A stretch of DNA of 42,915 nucleotides. Source: an uncultured Candidatus Marinamargulisbacteria bacterium. Lineage in GTDB: Bacteria > Margulisbacteria > Marinamargulisbacteria > UBA817 > CACECR01. The translations under genes were made by a program, and so were the position numbers. Each line of letters starts with the position of its first letter. The first letter of the stretch is position 1. This document shows positions 26,711-34,215 of this stretch, piece after piece. The stretch covers positions 1-42,915 of the forward strand of contig CACECR010000007.1 of NCBI GenBank assembly GCA_902558105.1, written 5' to 3'. The notes beneath the pieces were generated by a model. That model saw only the letters and a list, made by a program, of their open reading frames with translations, was not told the origin of the DNA and did not search any database.

Positions 26711-27957
26711 TTTCATTATTTAAAAAGCGAGCACCAATACTCTCGTTTGGTATTTTTCAAATTTTCTTTACGGCCCCAGGTCAAACATTTTTAATTTCTT
26801 TATTTATTGGGCCTATGTTTAATGAGTTAGGTCTTTCGACTAGTATGTTTGCGGGTATTTACTCATTAGCCACACTATGTGCCAGTCTATTTTTACAACC
26901 GTGTGGTCGACTATTAGATAGATATCCCATAAAGCCCATTTTATTAACTATGATATCTTTGATGATGATTGGTTGTTTATTAATTGCCAGTTCATCATCA
27001 ATACTCTCACTATTTTTTGGATTTTTTATTGTTAGATTTATTGGGCAAGGGGCTTTTGGATTGGCAGCTAGTACCTTAGTGACTAAACAATTTCACAAGA
27101 ATAGAGGAAAAGCGCTAAGTATCATTATGTTTGGATTTCCACTATCAGAAATAATTTATCCGTTTATTGCCATATTTTTACTAGAGAGTTTAGGTTGGAG
27201 AGAAGCGTACCTTCTGTTTGCATGTAGCTTTTTATTAATGATTCCGATACAACTTTACTTTATTAATCGTGCTCAATTAACAGTTGGAGAATTTTACCCT
27301 GAAGAAACCCTAATTCAAGCTCAAAGACTCACTGGATCTGACGCAGAAGTAATTCCAATCAGGCATTATACTTTAAAAGAAACGCTAAGAGATATTAGCT
27401 TTTACCTTGTGCTTATAGCCTCAACACTTCCTCCTGTCGTAATGACGGGACTTTTCTTTCATCAATCGACGTTATTTGAAATACAAAATTGGCCTATCGG
27501 TTATGCAGCTTATGGATTAATGGCGTATGCCATTGTGAAAGCCATTGGCTCAATTTTTATTGGCCCCTTAATTGATACTTTTGGATCCGGATCGTTTTTC
27601 ACGCTAATGTTAGCGTTAATGGGAGTTGGAACTTACCTGGCTGGATTAGGTGGCCCCTGGTGGATGATATTAGTGTATTTGAGTTGTCTTGGATTCGCAC
27701 TCGGCATTTCCGCACCTGTGATGAATCATTTATGGGCGTCTTTATATGGAACGAATCATATTGGAAGTATTAAAGGCTTTATTAGTACTTTTAGAAATGG
27801 CCTGACAGGTTTCGGACCACTTCCTCTCGCTATGGCCATGGAAAAAGGATTTCCGCTACCGTTACTTCTTCAATACGTTGCGATTGCTATTTTTGTCTTA
27901 ATGATGATCCCGGTTGGTTTACAACTATTTGACAAGCGACTTAGCTCTCAGACTTAA
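26707..27957 (+). CDS. Major facilitator superfamily transporter
   Basis: A 416-residue protein with about 12 hydrophobic segments. The signature loop between helices 2 and 3 is GRLLDRYPIKPILL, followed by VRFIGQGAFG in helix 4-5 and a cytoplasmic middle loop near 195-225. The second half repeats the plan (GPLIDTFGSGSFF). It resembles oxalate/formate-type MFS members only in general, so no substrate is assigned. Translationally coupled to the GH3 gene, it could carry a muropeptide-derived sugar; that is inference. Its end overlaps the convergent outer-membrane gene by 17 bp. Confidence 0.85.
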   Translation: MISLFKKRAPILSFGIFQIFFTAPGQTFLISLFIGPMFNELGLSTSMFAGIYSLATLCASLFLQPCGRLLDRYPIKPILLTMISLMMIGCLLIASSSSILSLFFGFFIVRFIGQGAFGLAASTLVTKQFHKNRGKALSIIMFGFPLSEIIYPFIAIFLLESLGWREAYLLFACSFLLMIPIQLYFINRAQLTVGEFYPEETLIQAQRLTGSDAEVIPIRHYTLKETLRDISFYLVLIASTLPPVVMTGLFFHQSTLFEIQNWPIGYAAYGLMAYAIVKAIGSIFIGPLIDTFGSGSFFTLMLALMGVGTYLAGLGGPWWMILVYLSCLGFALGISAPVMNHLWASLYGTNHIGSIKGFISTFRNGLTGFGPLPLAMAMEKGFPLPLLLQYVAIAIFVLMMIPVGLQLFDKRLSSQT

Positions 27958-28975
27958 TAAATTGGTATCTTAAGCCTATTAAGAATTGTTTATCACTCAC
28001 GAGTTGTCGGCCATTTACGGATTGATAAAGAGGGTGTCGGTACTCTCCAAACCACTTATAATGCTTGAATAGCCCCCAATTAATGTGTCCGAAAAATCCT
28101 ATTGATGACGTTAAATACCGTCCCCCTGTATTGGCAGGATCATGTGCCCAGGTTAACGACGACTCTAGGCTCTCTCTCACCGTTTGTACTGATTGTTGGT
28201 AAAGCGCTTCTAGGTTAGAGTAAATTGTTAGATATTTCCAGACAGAAACCGTTCCCCAAAAGTCAATCACGAGTTCATTTCCATGAAGGTATGATTCATC
28301 TGTAGCCAAAAAAGGAGTTCTTGCCACCGCTAATAAACCGATACTATATCGTGAATACAGTCGTTTAAGAGAAGCTCCAGATAATAACTGTAGACTTCCG
28401 GAACTATTTTGTAATGGATAGCCCATCAAGTTCTCACCATGAGAAAAATAATTCGCTTTAATCTTGTGATTACCAATTGGAAACCCCATGCCAATGATCA
28501 TAGAAAATTTCCATTTTTTTGTATCTATACCTCTTAGTAAAAAGCCTGTTTCAAGATCGCCCAAGCCTTTAGTATTTATACGTTTTTGGTTAGATAGATT
28601 TGTAAAAGAGTCGCTAATTAACAGTTGATTATCTAACGCTTTCGCTCTAAAAAAATAATTTACAGAAGGTGTTATCCCACTCAGTATGTTCACATTTAAT
28701 TGATTTTTAATTAGTTTAAATGACGCCACATCATAGCCTGAAAAATCAGAAAGGTCCCGTTCATTTTGGCCATCTAAAAAACGGTCATAGGTTTGTTGAT
28801 CAACATAAATGTGAACTAAAAACTCTTTTTCATCAAGCCAATCGCTAGAAAAAGAGTTAGGCGAGTTATATTGGGACCAGTTGTAATAATTAAAAGGTGC
28901 TTCAAACAAATTATCATCTGCTACAACTTGTATCATAAAGACGATAAGCACGGATACTAAAACTCTTTTTAACAT
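27941..28975 (-). CDS. Putative outer-membrane beta-barrel protein
   Basis: A 344-residue protein with a clear signal peptide (MLKRVLVSVLIVFMIQVVADD). The rest alternates short polar turns and amphipathic strands, with GLGDLETGFLLRG, GMGFPIGNH and a closing strand FLIGLRYQF. This layout resembles the small transporter-like outer-membrane proteins of the phenol-degradation MetA type, and distantly its neighbour at 29063, but no family is certain. An extended -10 box (TGGTATAAT) sits 6 bases before the ATG. A terminator separates it from the upstream gene. Confidence 0.6.
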   Translation of the reverse strand: MLKRVLVSVLIVFMIQVVADDNLFEAPFNYYNWSQYNSPNSFSSDWLDEKEFLVHIYVDQQTYDRFLDGQNERDLSDFSGYDVASFKLIKNQLNVNILSGITPSVNYFFRAKALDNQLLISDSFTNLSNQKRINTKGLGDLETGFLLRGIDTKKWKFSMIIGMGFPIGNHKIKANYFSHGENLMGYPLQNSSGSLQLLSGASLKRLYSRYSIGLLAVARTPFLATDESYLHGNELVIDFWGTVSVWKYLTIYSNLEALYQQSVQTVRESLESSLTWAHDPANTGGRYLTSSIGFFGHINWGLFKHYKWFGEYRHPLYQSVNGRQLVSDKQFLIGLRYQFIKSES

Positions 28976-28981
28976 ACAAAA

Positions 28982-28990
28982 ATTATACCA
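28982..28990 (-). promoter_or_regulatory. Perfect extended -10 promoter, leaderless
   Basis: TGGTATAAT on the minus strand is a perfect extended -10 (TGnTATAAT). Six bases separate it from the ATG at 28975, placing the transcription start at the codon. No Shine-Dalgarno site is seen. Confidence 0.65.
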
Positions 28991-29011
28991 TGATTTTTTT
29001 AAGTTATATCT

Positions 29012-29041
29012 AAAAAAAGAGCCCCTATATTTAGGAACTCT
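29012..29041 (-). terminator. Rho-independent terminator of the 29063 gene
   Basis: Read on the minus strand, AGAGTTCC and GGGGCTCT form an 8-bp stem (two G-U pairs) around an 8-base loop, followed by seven T. It lies about 20 bp after the stop of the Met/His-rich outer-membrane gene. Confidence 0.85.
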
Positions 29042-29062
29042 TTAGCTTTAAAGTCGACTGTT

Positions 29063-30028
29063 TTAAAATGAGTGTGTGGCACCGACTACTAATAACGACT
29101 CGGATTCAAACTGAGTTCCTTCTAGATTCTCATATACTGGAATTAAGTATTCTAAACTTAAGTAAGTAGTATTTGTTTCAAACTTAGAATTTAAACCGAT
29201 TCCAAATAAGGCTCTTTTACCACCTGTATTTTCAGCGTTTAAGGCAATACTTTGTGCCGGATTGGCGATGTCACTATGAGTGCCATTAACGCCAGTATCT
29301 AATTGAGTCGTTAAACGAGAGGAAATTGAGAATTTTTTAGCTATTGGTTTTGCAACCCATAGTGTGGACTCTACTTTATGACCCAACTGGTACCCTTTTT
29401 TATTTTGAGTCGTTCTTATAATCGCAGATGTTTGGCTTCCCATACTAAAACCAGGCTTAAACCATCTCAAAGTGATACTAGGCTTCACATCTACTGTTCC
29501 TGAACCTAACTGCATCGCATATCCCACCGTACTATCATTGCTAGCTTTCTCGTTAATTGACCCTGTTGGCAAACTAATAACAGCACCATAATGTACTTTA
29601 AAGGTATTTGTGTCTTTTATGTTAACAAGTGCACCTACAGTAACATCACCTAATCCGGATACACTCGTATTAGTTGCTGGATTTTGCATCCTTTGCATAC
29701 TCATCGAGTTATCAATATAATTGGCCATTCCTACTAATGTTACTGAGTTAGAATACCCGTACATCGCACCTATCATGTGCATGGTCATGGACATATCTAA
29801 GGGTTTCATCATACCTGGGGCACTTGCATCGGTGATAGACTCTGTTCCTTGACGTAGTGTAGACATTGGCATGCTCATCACACGATAAGACATCATCCAA
29901 TCGCCTTCAGAATGTAAATGATCTCCCATAACACCTATTGGCGCATGATCATCCGCACGAGATCCATAATCAGCAAAACTAAGCATTGAACTGACGAGTA
30001 GGACGCAAACTAATCCTAAAAACTTCAT
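29063..30028 (-). CDS. Met/His-rich outer-membrane transporter-like protein
   Basis: A 321-residue protein with a signal peptide (MKFLGLVCVLLVSSMLSFADY). It matches a widespread family that starts APIGVMGDHLHSEGDWMMSY, continues with a Met-rich stretch (MKPLDMSMTMHMIGAMYGY, SMSMQRM), then SGLGDVTVGAL and ISLPTGSIN, and ends in the barrel strand LLVVGATHSF. Such proteins are annotated as transporter or MetA-type barrels and occur near metal genes. The clustered Met and His suggest a link to copper, which is inference. A good AAGGA Shine-Dalgarno site precedes the ATG, and TATAGT (30060-30065) is a -10 candidate. It is divergent from regB with a RegA-type site between. Confidence 0.7.
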   Translation of the reverse strand: MKFLGLVCVLLVSSMLSFADYGSRADDHAPIGVMGDHLHSEGDWMMSYRVMSMPMSTLRQGTESITDASAPGMMKPLDMSMTMHMIGAMYGYSNSVTLVGMANYIDNSMSMQRMQNPATNTSVSGLGDVTVGALVNIKDTNTFKVHYGAVISLPTGSINEKASNDSTVGYAMQLGSGTVDVKPSITLRWFKPGFSMGSQTSAIIRTTQNKKGYQLGHKVESTLWVAKPIAKKFSISSRLTTQLDTGVNGTHSDIANPAQSIALNAENTGGKRALFGIGLNSKFETNTTYLSLEYLIPVYENLEGTQFESESLLVVGATHSF

Positions 30029-30092
30029 AAGAATTTCCTTATTTATAAATCAAACACTTACTATATTAAACAAAATTAGATTTCATTTCGAT

Positions 30093-30107
30093 GTGGCAAA
30101 TTGTCGC
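30093..30107. promoter_or_regulatory. RegA/RegR-type binding site candidate
   Basis: GTGGCAAATTGTCGC fits the RegR/RegA consensus GNGRCRTTNNGNCGC, as I recall it from rhizobial work, at all fixed positions except the two central T. It lies between the divergent regB gene and the Met/His-rich barrel gene, centred about 47 bp and 59 bp from the two predicted start sites. This is compatible with activation or autoregulation. Confidence 0.45.
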
Positions 30108-30143
30108 AGTCACGCTCAATTTATACATAAGCAAGCTACTATC

Positions 30144-30152
30144 TGCTATACT
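30144..30152 (+). promoter_or_regulatory. Extended -10 promoter of regB, leaderless
   Basis: TGC followed by TATACT forms an extended -10 box that ends six bases before ATG 30159. The predicted transcription start coincides with the start codon, and no Shine-Dalgarno site is visible. Confidence 0.55.
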
Positions 30153-30158
30153 AATGAG

Positions 30159-31376
30159 ATGATTAGCTTAAATAAATCGCTCCAAACCATTTTAAATTAC
30201 AGATACCTTGCGATTGGGGGACAACTATTAGCAGTCTTGGTTGCTCATTATTTTTTAAATATTGATTTAGTGTTAGCCCCCATTTTTCTCATTTTTTTCA
30301 TTTCGCTAACAGTGACAATTAGTAGTCGCTTATTTAAGTCAGAAAGCGATATCACATATCAACATATTTATTATCAATTATTATTTGACACCTTATCTTT
30401 TACAGCGCTTTTATACTTTACTGGTGGCATTCAAAATCCATTTACAGGACTCTATTTAATTCAGGTGATTATTGCTGCCATCATGCTACCCGCGCTATAC
30501 ACATGGCTTATTGTGACCATAAGTACACTTTCTTATATCAGTTTAAGTTTTATCGTTCCAATGTCACACCATCATCATCATATGATGCAAGTGAATTGGC
30601 ACCTTCAAGGAATGATCGTGAGTTACATTATTAGTGCGTTGCTTGTTGCTATTTTAATTGGACAATTAGTTCGAGAACACCGAAAACAAGCTATCGAACT
30701 AGAAAATACTCAATTTAAACTTAAACAAGAATCACTTTTAGGTGAAGTAGGTCTTTTGGCGGCTGATGCCGTTCATCAACTCAGTACGCCCCTTTCTACT
30801 ATTGGATTAATTTCAACTGAACTTAAAGATGAAATAAAAGATCAAGAGTTACACAAACTTTTACAAAAACAAGTGGAGCGATCCACCCTTATTTTAGACG
30901 ACATTTTACTCTCATTTGGAACACTACGAGCCGATCACTCCAAGTTACAAACCCTATCGGAATACATATTAGAATTACAAAATGAGATTCAAACGCAGTT
31001 TCCAAGAGAATCTATTCGAGTAAGCCAAATTGAAACGAATAACTCAACACGTTTGTATATTCCTAATATCTTAAATCGAGCGATCTTTAATATTATTTCG
31101 AATGCGGTTAAGGCCTATAAAGAAACTATTTCGATTAAAATTGACTATATAAATGATTCTTTAACAATATCCGTACAAGATGATGGTCCAGGAATTCCAG
31201 TATCCGTCATTAATGAATTAAACTCAGATAAAAATAGTTTAAACTTACAAAAAAAGGGGCTGGGACTATTTTTAACGCAAACGATTATTAATAAACTGAA
31301 TGGAACGATTTCCTATAACACAAGTAAGGGGACAATAGTTGATATTTCAATACCCATAATAAGGGAAACGGAATGA
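30159..31376 (+). CDS. regB: RegB/PrrB/ActS-type sensor histidine kinase
   Basis: Membrane histidine kinase of the redox/quinone-sensing RegB family, 405 residues. About six membrane segments occupy residues 17-170. The quinone-binding loop GGIQNPF is at 89-95. A His cluster (His137-His141, then MM) lies in a loop between the last membrane helices. The H-box is AADAVHQLSTPLSTI with His206, the N-box is around Asn315, and the G-boxes are DDGPGIP (341-347) and KGLGLFL. The protein contains no Cys at all; the position equivalent to the redox-active Cys of RegB appears to be Ser242. ATG 30159 is preferred to a GTG at 30093, which would overlap the promoter and regulatory site. It is coupled to regA by an ATGA overlap. 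Confidence 0.85.
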   Translation: MISLNKSLQTILNYRYLAIGGQLLAVLVAHYFLNIDLVLAPIFLIFFISLTVTISSRLFKSESDITYQHIYYQLLFDTLSFTALLYFTGGIQNPFTGLYLIQVIIAAIMLPALYTWLIVTISTLSYISLSFIVPMSHHHHHMMQVNWHLQGMIVSYIISALLVAILIGQLVREHRKQAIELENTQFKLKQESLLGEVGLLAADAVHQLSTPLSTIGLISTELKDEIKDQELHKLLQKQVERSTLILDDILLSFGTLRADHSKLQTLSEYILELQNEIQTQFPRESIRVSQIETNNSTRLYIPNILNRAIFNIISNAVKAYKETISIKIDYINDSLTISVQDDGPGIPVSVINELNSDKNSLNLQKKGLGLFLTQTIINKLNGTISYNTSKGTIVDISIPIIRETE

Positions 31377-31888
31377 AGACTTTATTGCTAATTGATGATG
31401 ATAACGATTTATTAACCATGCTTAAACGAGGTTTTGAAAAACGACACTACAGCTGTGACCTTGCGAACAATCAGCAAGAGGTTAACAACTATTTAAAGAC
31501 TAAAAAATATAATTATGTGGTTCTTGATTTAAATCTCAATGGCGAATCAGGGATCGAGTTAATTCCACATTTATTAAATAACAACTCTGATATTTCTATT
31601 GTAGTTACTACTGGATATGCAAGTTTACATACCGCGGTAGAAGCCATCAAATTGGGTGCGACAAACTATCTGTCTAAACCTGCCTCCATTGAGGATATTG
31701 AATCTGCATTTTCTGGGTCTAGGATTAAAACGAATACAACCATGGGACAACAGGACTTAAAAACCAAAGAATGGGAACATATTCAGCAAACCCTTGAAAA
31801 AAATAGCTTTAATATTTCAGAAACAGCTAAAGAACTTGGCATGCATCGCCGAACATTACAACGAAAATTAAATAAAAAGCAGTACTAA
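31373..31888 (+). CDS. regA: RegA/PrrA/ActR-type response regulator
   Basis: A 171-residue regulator. The receiver domain has the acidic pocket LIDDD (Asp8-Asp10), phosphoacceptor Asp52 in VVLDLNLNGESG, Thr79/Thr80 in VTTGYAS, and Lys102 in LSKPA. A linker leads to a Fis-type helix-turn-helix at about 132-168 (NISETAKELGMHRRTLQRKL), as in RegA. No AAA+ domain is present. RegA proteins control respiration and redox genes in response to quinone state. It is translated from an ATGA overlapping the regB stop. A RegA-type site upstream of regB suggests autoregulation and control of the divergent barrel gene. Confidence 0.9.
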   Translation: MKTLLLIDDDNDLLTMLKRGFEKRHYSCDLANNQQEVNNYLKTKKYNYVVLDLNLNGESGIELIPHLLNNNSDISIVVTTGYASLHTAVEAIKLGATNYLSKPASIEDIESAFSGSRIKTNTTMGQQDLKTKEWEHIQQTLEKNSFNISETAKELGMHRRTLQRKLNKKQY

Positions 31889-32033
31889 ATAAACACCTTA
31901 TATATATTAAACTTATTTAATTTAATTATTTAAAATATCAATATATACAATATAAATCTATAATTTTACAAGTCAATCCTACGTTGTTAATTTAAAGAAA
32001 TAAATATTAATTATATAAAAGAGCTTGCTTGTT
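31889..32033 (+). promoter_or_regulatory. AT-rich promoter region of the surface-protein gene
   Basis: This 145-bp stretch is almost all A and T. It holds a perfect TATAAT (31959-31964) with a poor -35, and TATAAA (32014-32019) just upstream of the gene. No terminator hairpin for regA and no clear Shine-Dalgarno site are seen. Which box is used cannot be decided. Confidence 0.3.
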
Positions 32034-34079
32034 ATGTCTATTTCATCGTTACCACTATTTTTATCGTCACTTGGCGTGGCAGTTACAACACCAGCACCTA
32101 CAACTGGTACTACAAACACTCTTAAAACGCAGACTCTTACCCCCAGTTCAACTCCCGCTCATGAAGACTATCCAAGAACATGGATTGAGCCACTCAATTA
32201 CCAAATAGATACCATTCATGGGTCACATACTCGTGTGAGACGGTCAAGTGGCTCAACTGAAAGTTATATTAAAGAACAAGTCGATAGAATAAATACATAC
32301 TTTGAATCAAATGGATCTACAATTAGTTATGCAACAGAGTATTCATCACACTCAGTTATTGAATCTATTGATGGAATATCGAAAGAGTATTTAGAAACAG
32401 ACTATTTAATTAAAAGTGATGATGGCAAATGGTTCTATCAATCGCAATCATCAGATGGTCGATCATCAGCATTTAGACAAATAGAGTGTTTACCGGATCA
32501 TTCGAATTTAATTAGAAAATCAACTTCACATGCAATGAACACAATAACATTTGTTAATAGAAATCATCAATTTGGTTTATGTAAATATAATAATTCACTA
32601 GAGAGATACGAGTTAAGGACCTCTGATCTTACAGTTCAAGCGCCTGAAAAGTCTGTTTATACTGAAGAATGGCTAACTGTGCTAAGCTCTAATAATACTG
32701 TATTTTTGTATAATACAAATACTACTCCAGCTCAATTAATTACAACGGCACCTACAAACGCATACGGTTTTAATGAGTTATTTGTTGACTATTTTTTACA
32801 GCATTCAGACGATATGACTATTGATATTGTGGGCAAGTATTTTCATTTAATAGTAGTGAACCAAGATAATATTATTAATTCAACTACATTTAATTTCACA
32901 GACTCTCAATCTTTGAGTGCTAATAATACAAGTCCTCTTATAGAACTCCTTCAAATTGAAAGTGGTTTAATAGAGGGTCAACTAGTATCAATATCACCCA
33001 TATATAATAATGATTTGGTGAGTATTAATATAACTAATTATGAAGCCATTGAAAATTTAAACTATATTGCAGACACCATATTTCAAACTAGTTCAAAACT
33101 ATACTTACATAAACACCTCTCACCTGATAATGAAATCACACTTATCACGTTCCCAATGGACATCATGCCATCAGATACAATTATTAGTCCAAAATCTGAC
33201 CCTTATAATAATATACAATGCGTTGGAATAAAAAGAGATGAGGGCTCATCGACACTACTATTTGGGGATGACTTAGAATGGTATTCAATGAGCACAAATC
33301 TAACTATCCAGTGGATTCAATATGCCCCTGATACTATCGTTATATATGGCTTAGATAATGGCAAGTTATCGACACTAATTATGGATACCAGTACTTTTAG
33401 AGAAAACACTACTCGTCTAGATGTTAGTATTCATAGATCTTCATTCTCAACTATTACATTCAGTACTCCTGACACTCTATCTTCAACTCTCACATCCAGC
33501 CCCTCGTCGTCCCTTACTTCTACTAGAACAACATCTCCTAGTTCTTCTCTAACATCATCTCAAACGTCTACCCCTTCTTCATCGATTACCTCTACTAGAA
33601 CTACATCTCCTTCTTCCTCTCTTACATCATCCCCAACGTCTACACCTTCTTCATCAATTACCTCTACTAGAACTACATCTCCTTCTTCCTCTCTTACATC
33701 ATCCCCAACGGCTACACCTTCTTCATCAATTACCTCTACTAGAACTATATCTCCGTCTTCTTCTCTTACATCCTCTCCATCCTCTACTAAAACAACATCC
33801 CTATCATCGTCTCTAACATCCACACCAACGTCATCTCCAACGTCTACACTTTCTACAACACCCAATTCATCCATTGATGGTGAAGACCAAGCTAATCAAG
33901 CCGCCATAACAGCCGCAATCTTAGTAAGTATTTTAATAATACTAGGATTGGGATATATCATTTATAGAGGAAGGCAGAGTAATCAAAATGAATTAGAAGA
34001 ATACATAAACCCTATGTATAACCCTTATTCAAAAGAAACTACTACGGATAAGACTGCTATAGCAGAAACTACTGTTTAA
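32034..34079 (+). CDS. Mucin-like single-pass surface protein with eukaryote-like layout
   Basis: I recognise no family. Numbered from ATG 32034 (681 residues), the N-terminus is a hydrophobic leader (ISSLPLFLSSLGVAV) followed by a Thr/Pro-rich stretch. Residues about 50-465 are a strand-rich domain with around ten Asn-x-Ser/Thr sites and a basic RVRRS site at 67-71. Residues 470-615 are a Ser/Thr/Pro stalk made of four 24-residue repeats plus a decayed end. A membrane helix (AAITAAILVSILIILGLGYIIY) follows at about 623-645, then a 36-residue tail with EEYINPMYNPYSKE, which contains an NPxY motif. This resembles a type I receptor or mucin. A TTG nine bases upstream is an alternative start. 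A decayed relative of its C-terminal half lies at 41315-41730, and it converges on the giant gene. Confidence 0.7.
   Translation: MSISSLPLFLSSLGVAVTTPAPTTGTTNTLKTQTLTPSSTPAHEDYPRTWIEPLNYQIDTIHGSHTRVRRSSGSTESYIKEQVDRINTYFESNGSTISYATEYSSHSVIESIDGISKEYLETDYLIKSDDGKWFYQSQSSDGRSSAFRQIECLPDHSNLIRKSTSHAMNTITFVNRNHQFGLCKYNNSLERYELRTSDLTVQAPEKSVYTEEWLTVLSSNNTVFLYNTNTTPAQLITTAPTNAYGFNELFVDYFLQHSDDMTIDIVGKYFHLIVVNQDNIINSTTFNFTDSQSLSANNTSPLIELLQIESGLIEGQLVSISPIYNNDLVSINITNYEAIENLNYIADTIFQTSSKLYLHKHLSPDNEITLITFPMDIMPSDTIISPKSDPYNNIQCVGIKRDEGSSTLLFGDDLEWYSMSTNLTIQWIQYAPDTIVIYGLDNGKLSTLIMDTSTFRENTTRLDVSIHRSSFSTITFSTPDTLSSTLTSSPSSSLTSTRTTSPSSSLTSSQTSTPSSSITSTRTTSPSSSLTSSPTSTPSSSITSTRTTSPSSSLTSSPTATPSSSITSTRTISPSSSLTSSPSSTKTTSLSSSLTSTPTSSPTSTLSTTPNSSIDGEDQANQAAITAAILVSILIILGLGYIIYRGRQSNQNELEEYINPMYNPYSKETTTDKTAIAETTV
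33504..33791 (+). repeat. Four 72-bp tandem repeats encoding the Ser/Thr/Pro stalk
   Basis: Four units of 72 bp begin at 33504, 33576, 33648 and 33720, each coding for two 12-residue halves such as SSSITSTRTTSP and SSSLTSSPTSTP. Units 2 and 3 are nearly identical in DNA. Shorter degenerate units continue to about 33860. The unit length is a multiple of three, so copy number can change without a frameshift. Confidence 0.9.
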
Positions 34080-34215
34080 TTGTCGATACTCTTTTTAAAA
34101 TTAAAACTAAAGCTAGAAAAAATCATCTTCAATTTCACAAAGATCAACACCTAAGGAAACGGCTTTGCAATACAAAATTGACTGACTACTCAAATCAGGA
34201 TCCTCCTAAACTTTA

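Noticed and set aside
33560-33874. Open frame antisense to the Ser/Thr repeat, translating to an acidic Val/Asp/Glu repeat protein
   Set aside because: It arises from the repetitive codons of the surface-protein stalk and has no start signal or independent support. It was useful only for recognising the chimeric end of the edge gene.
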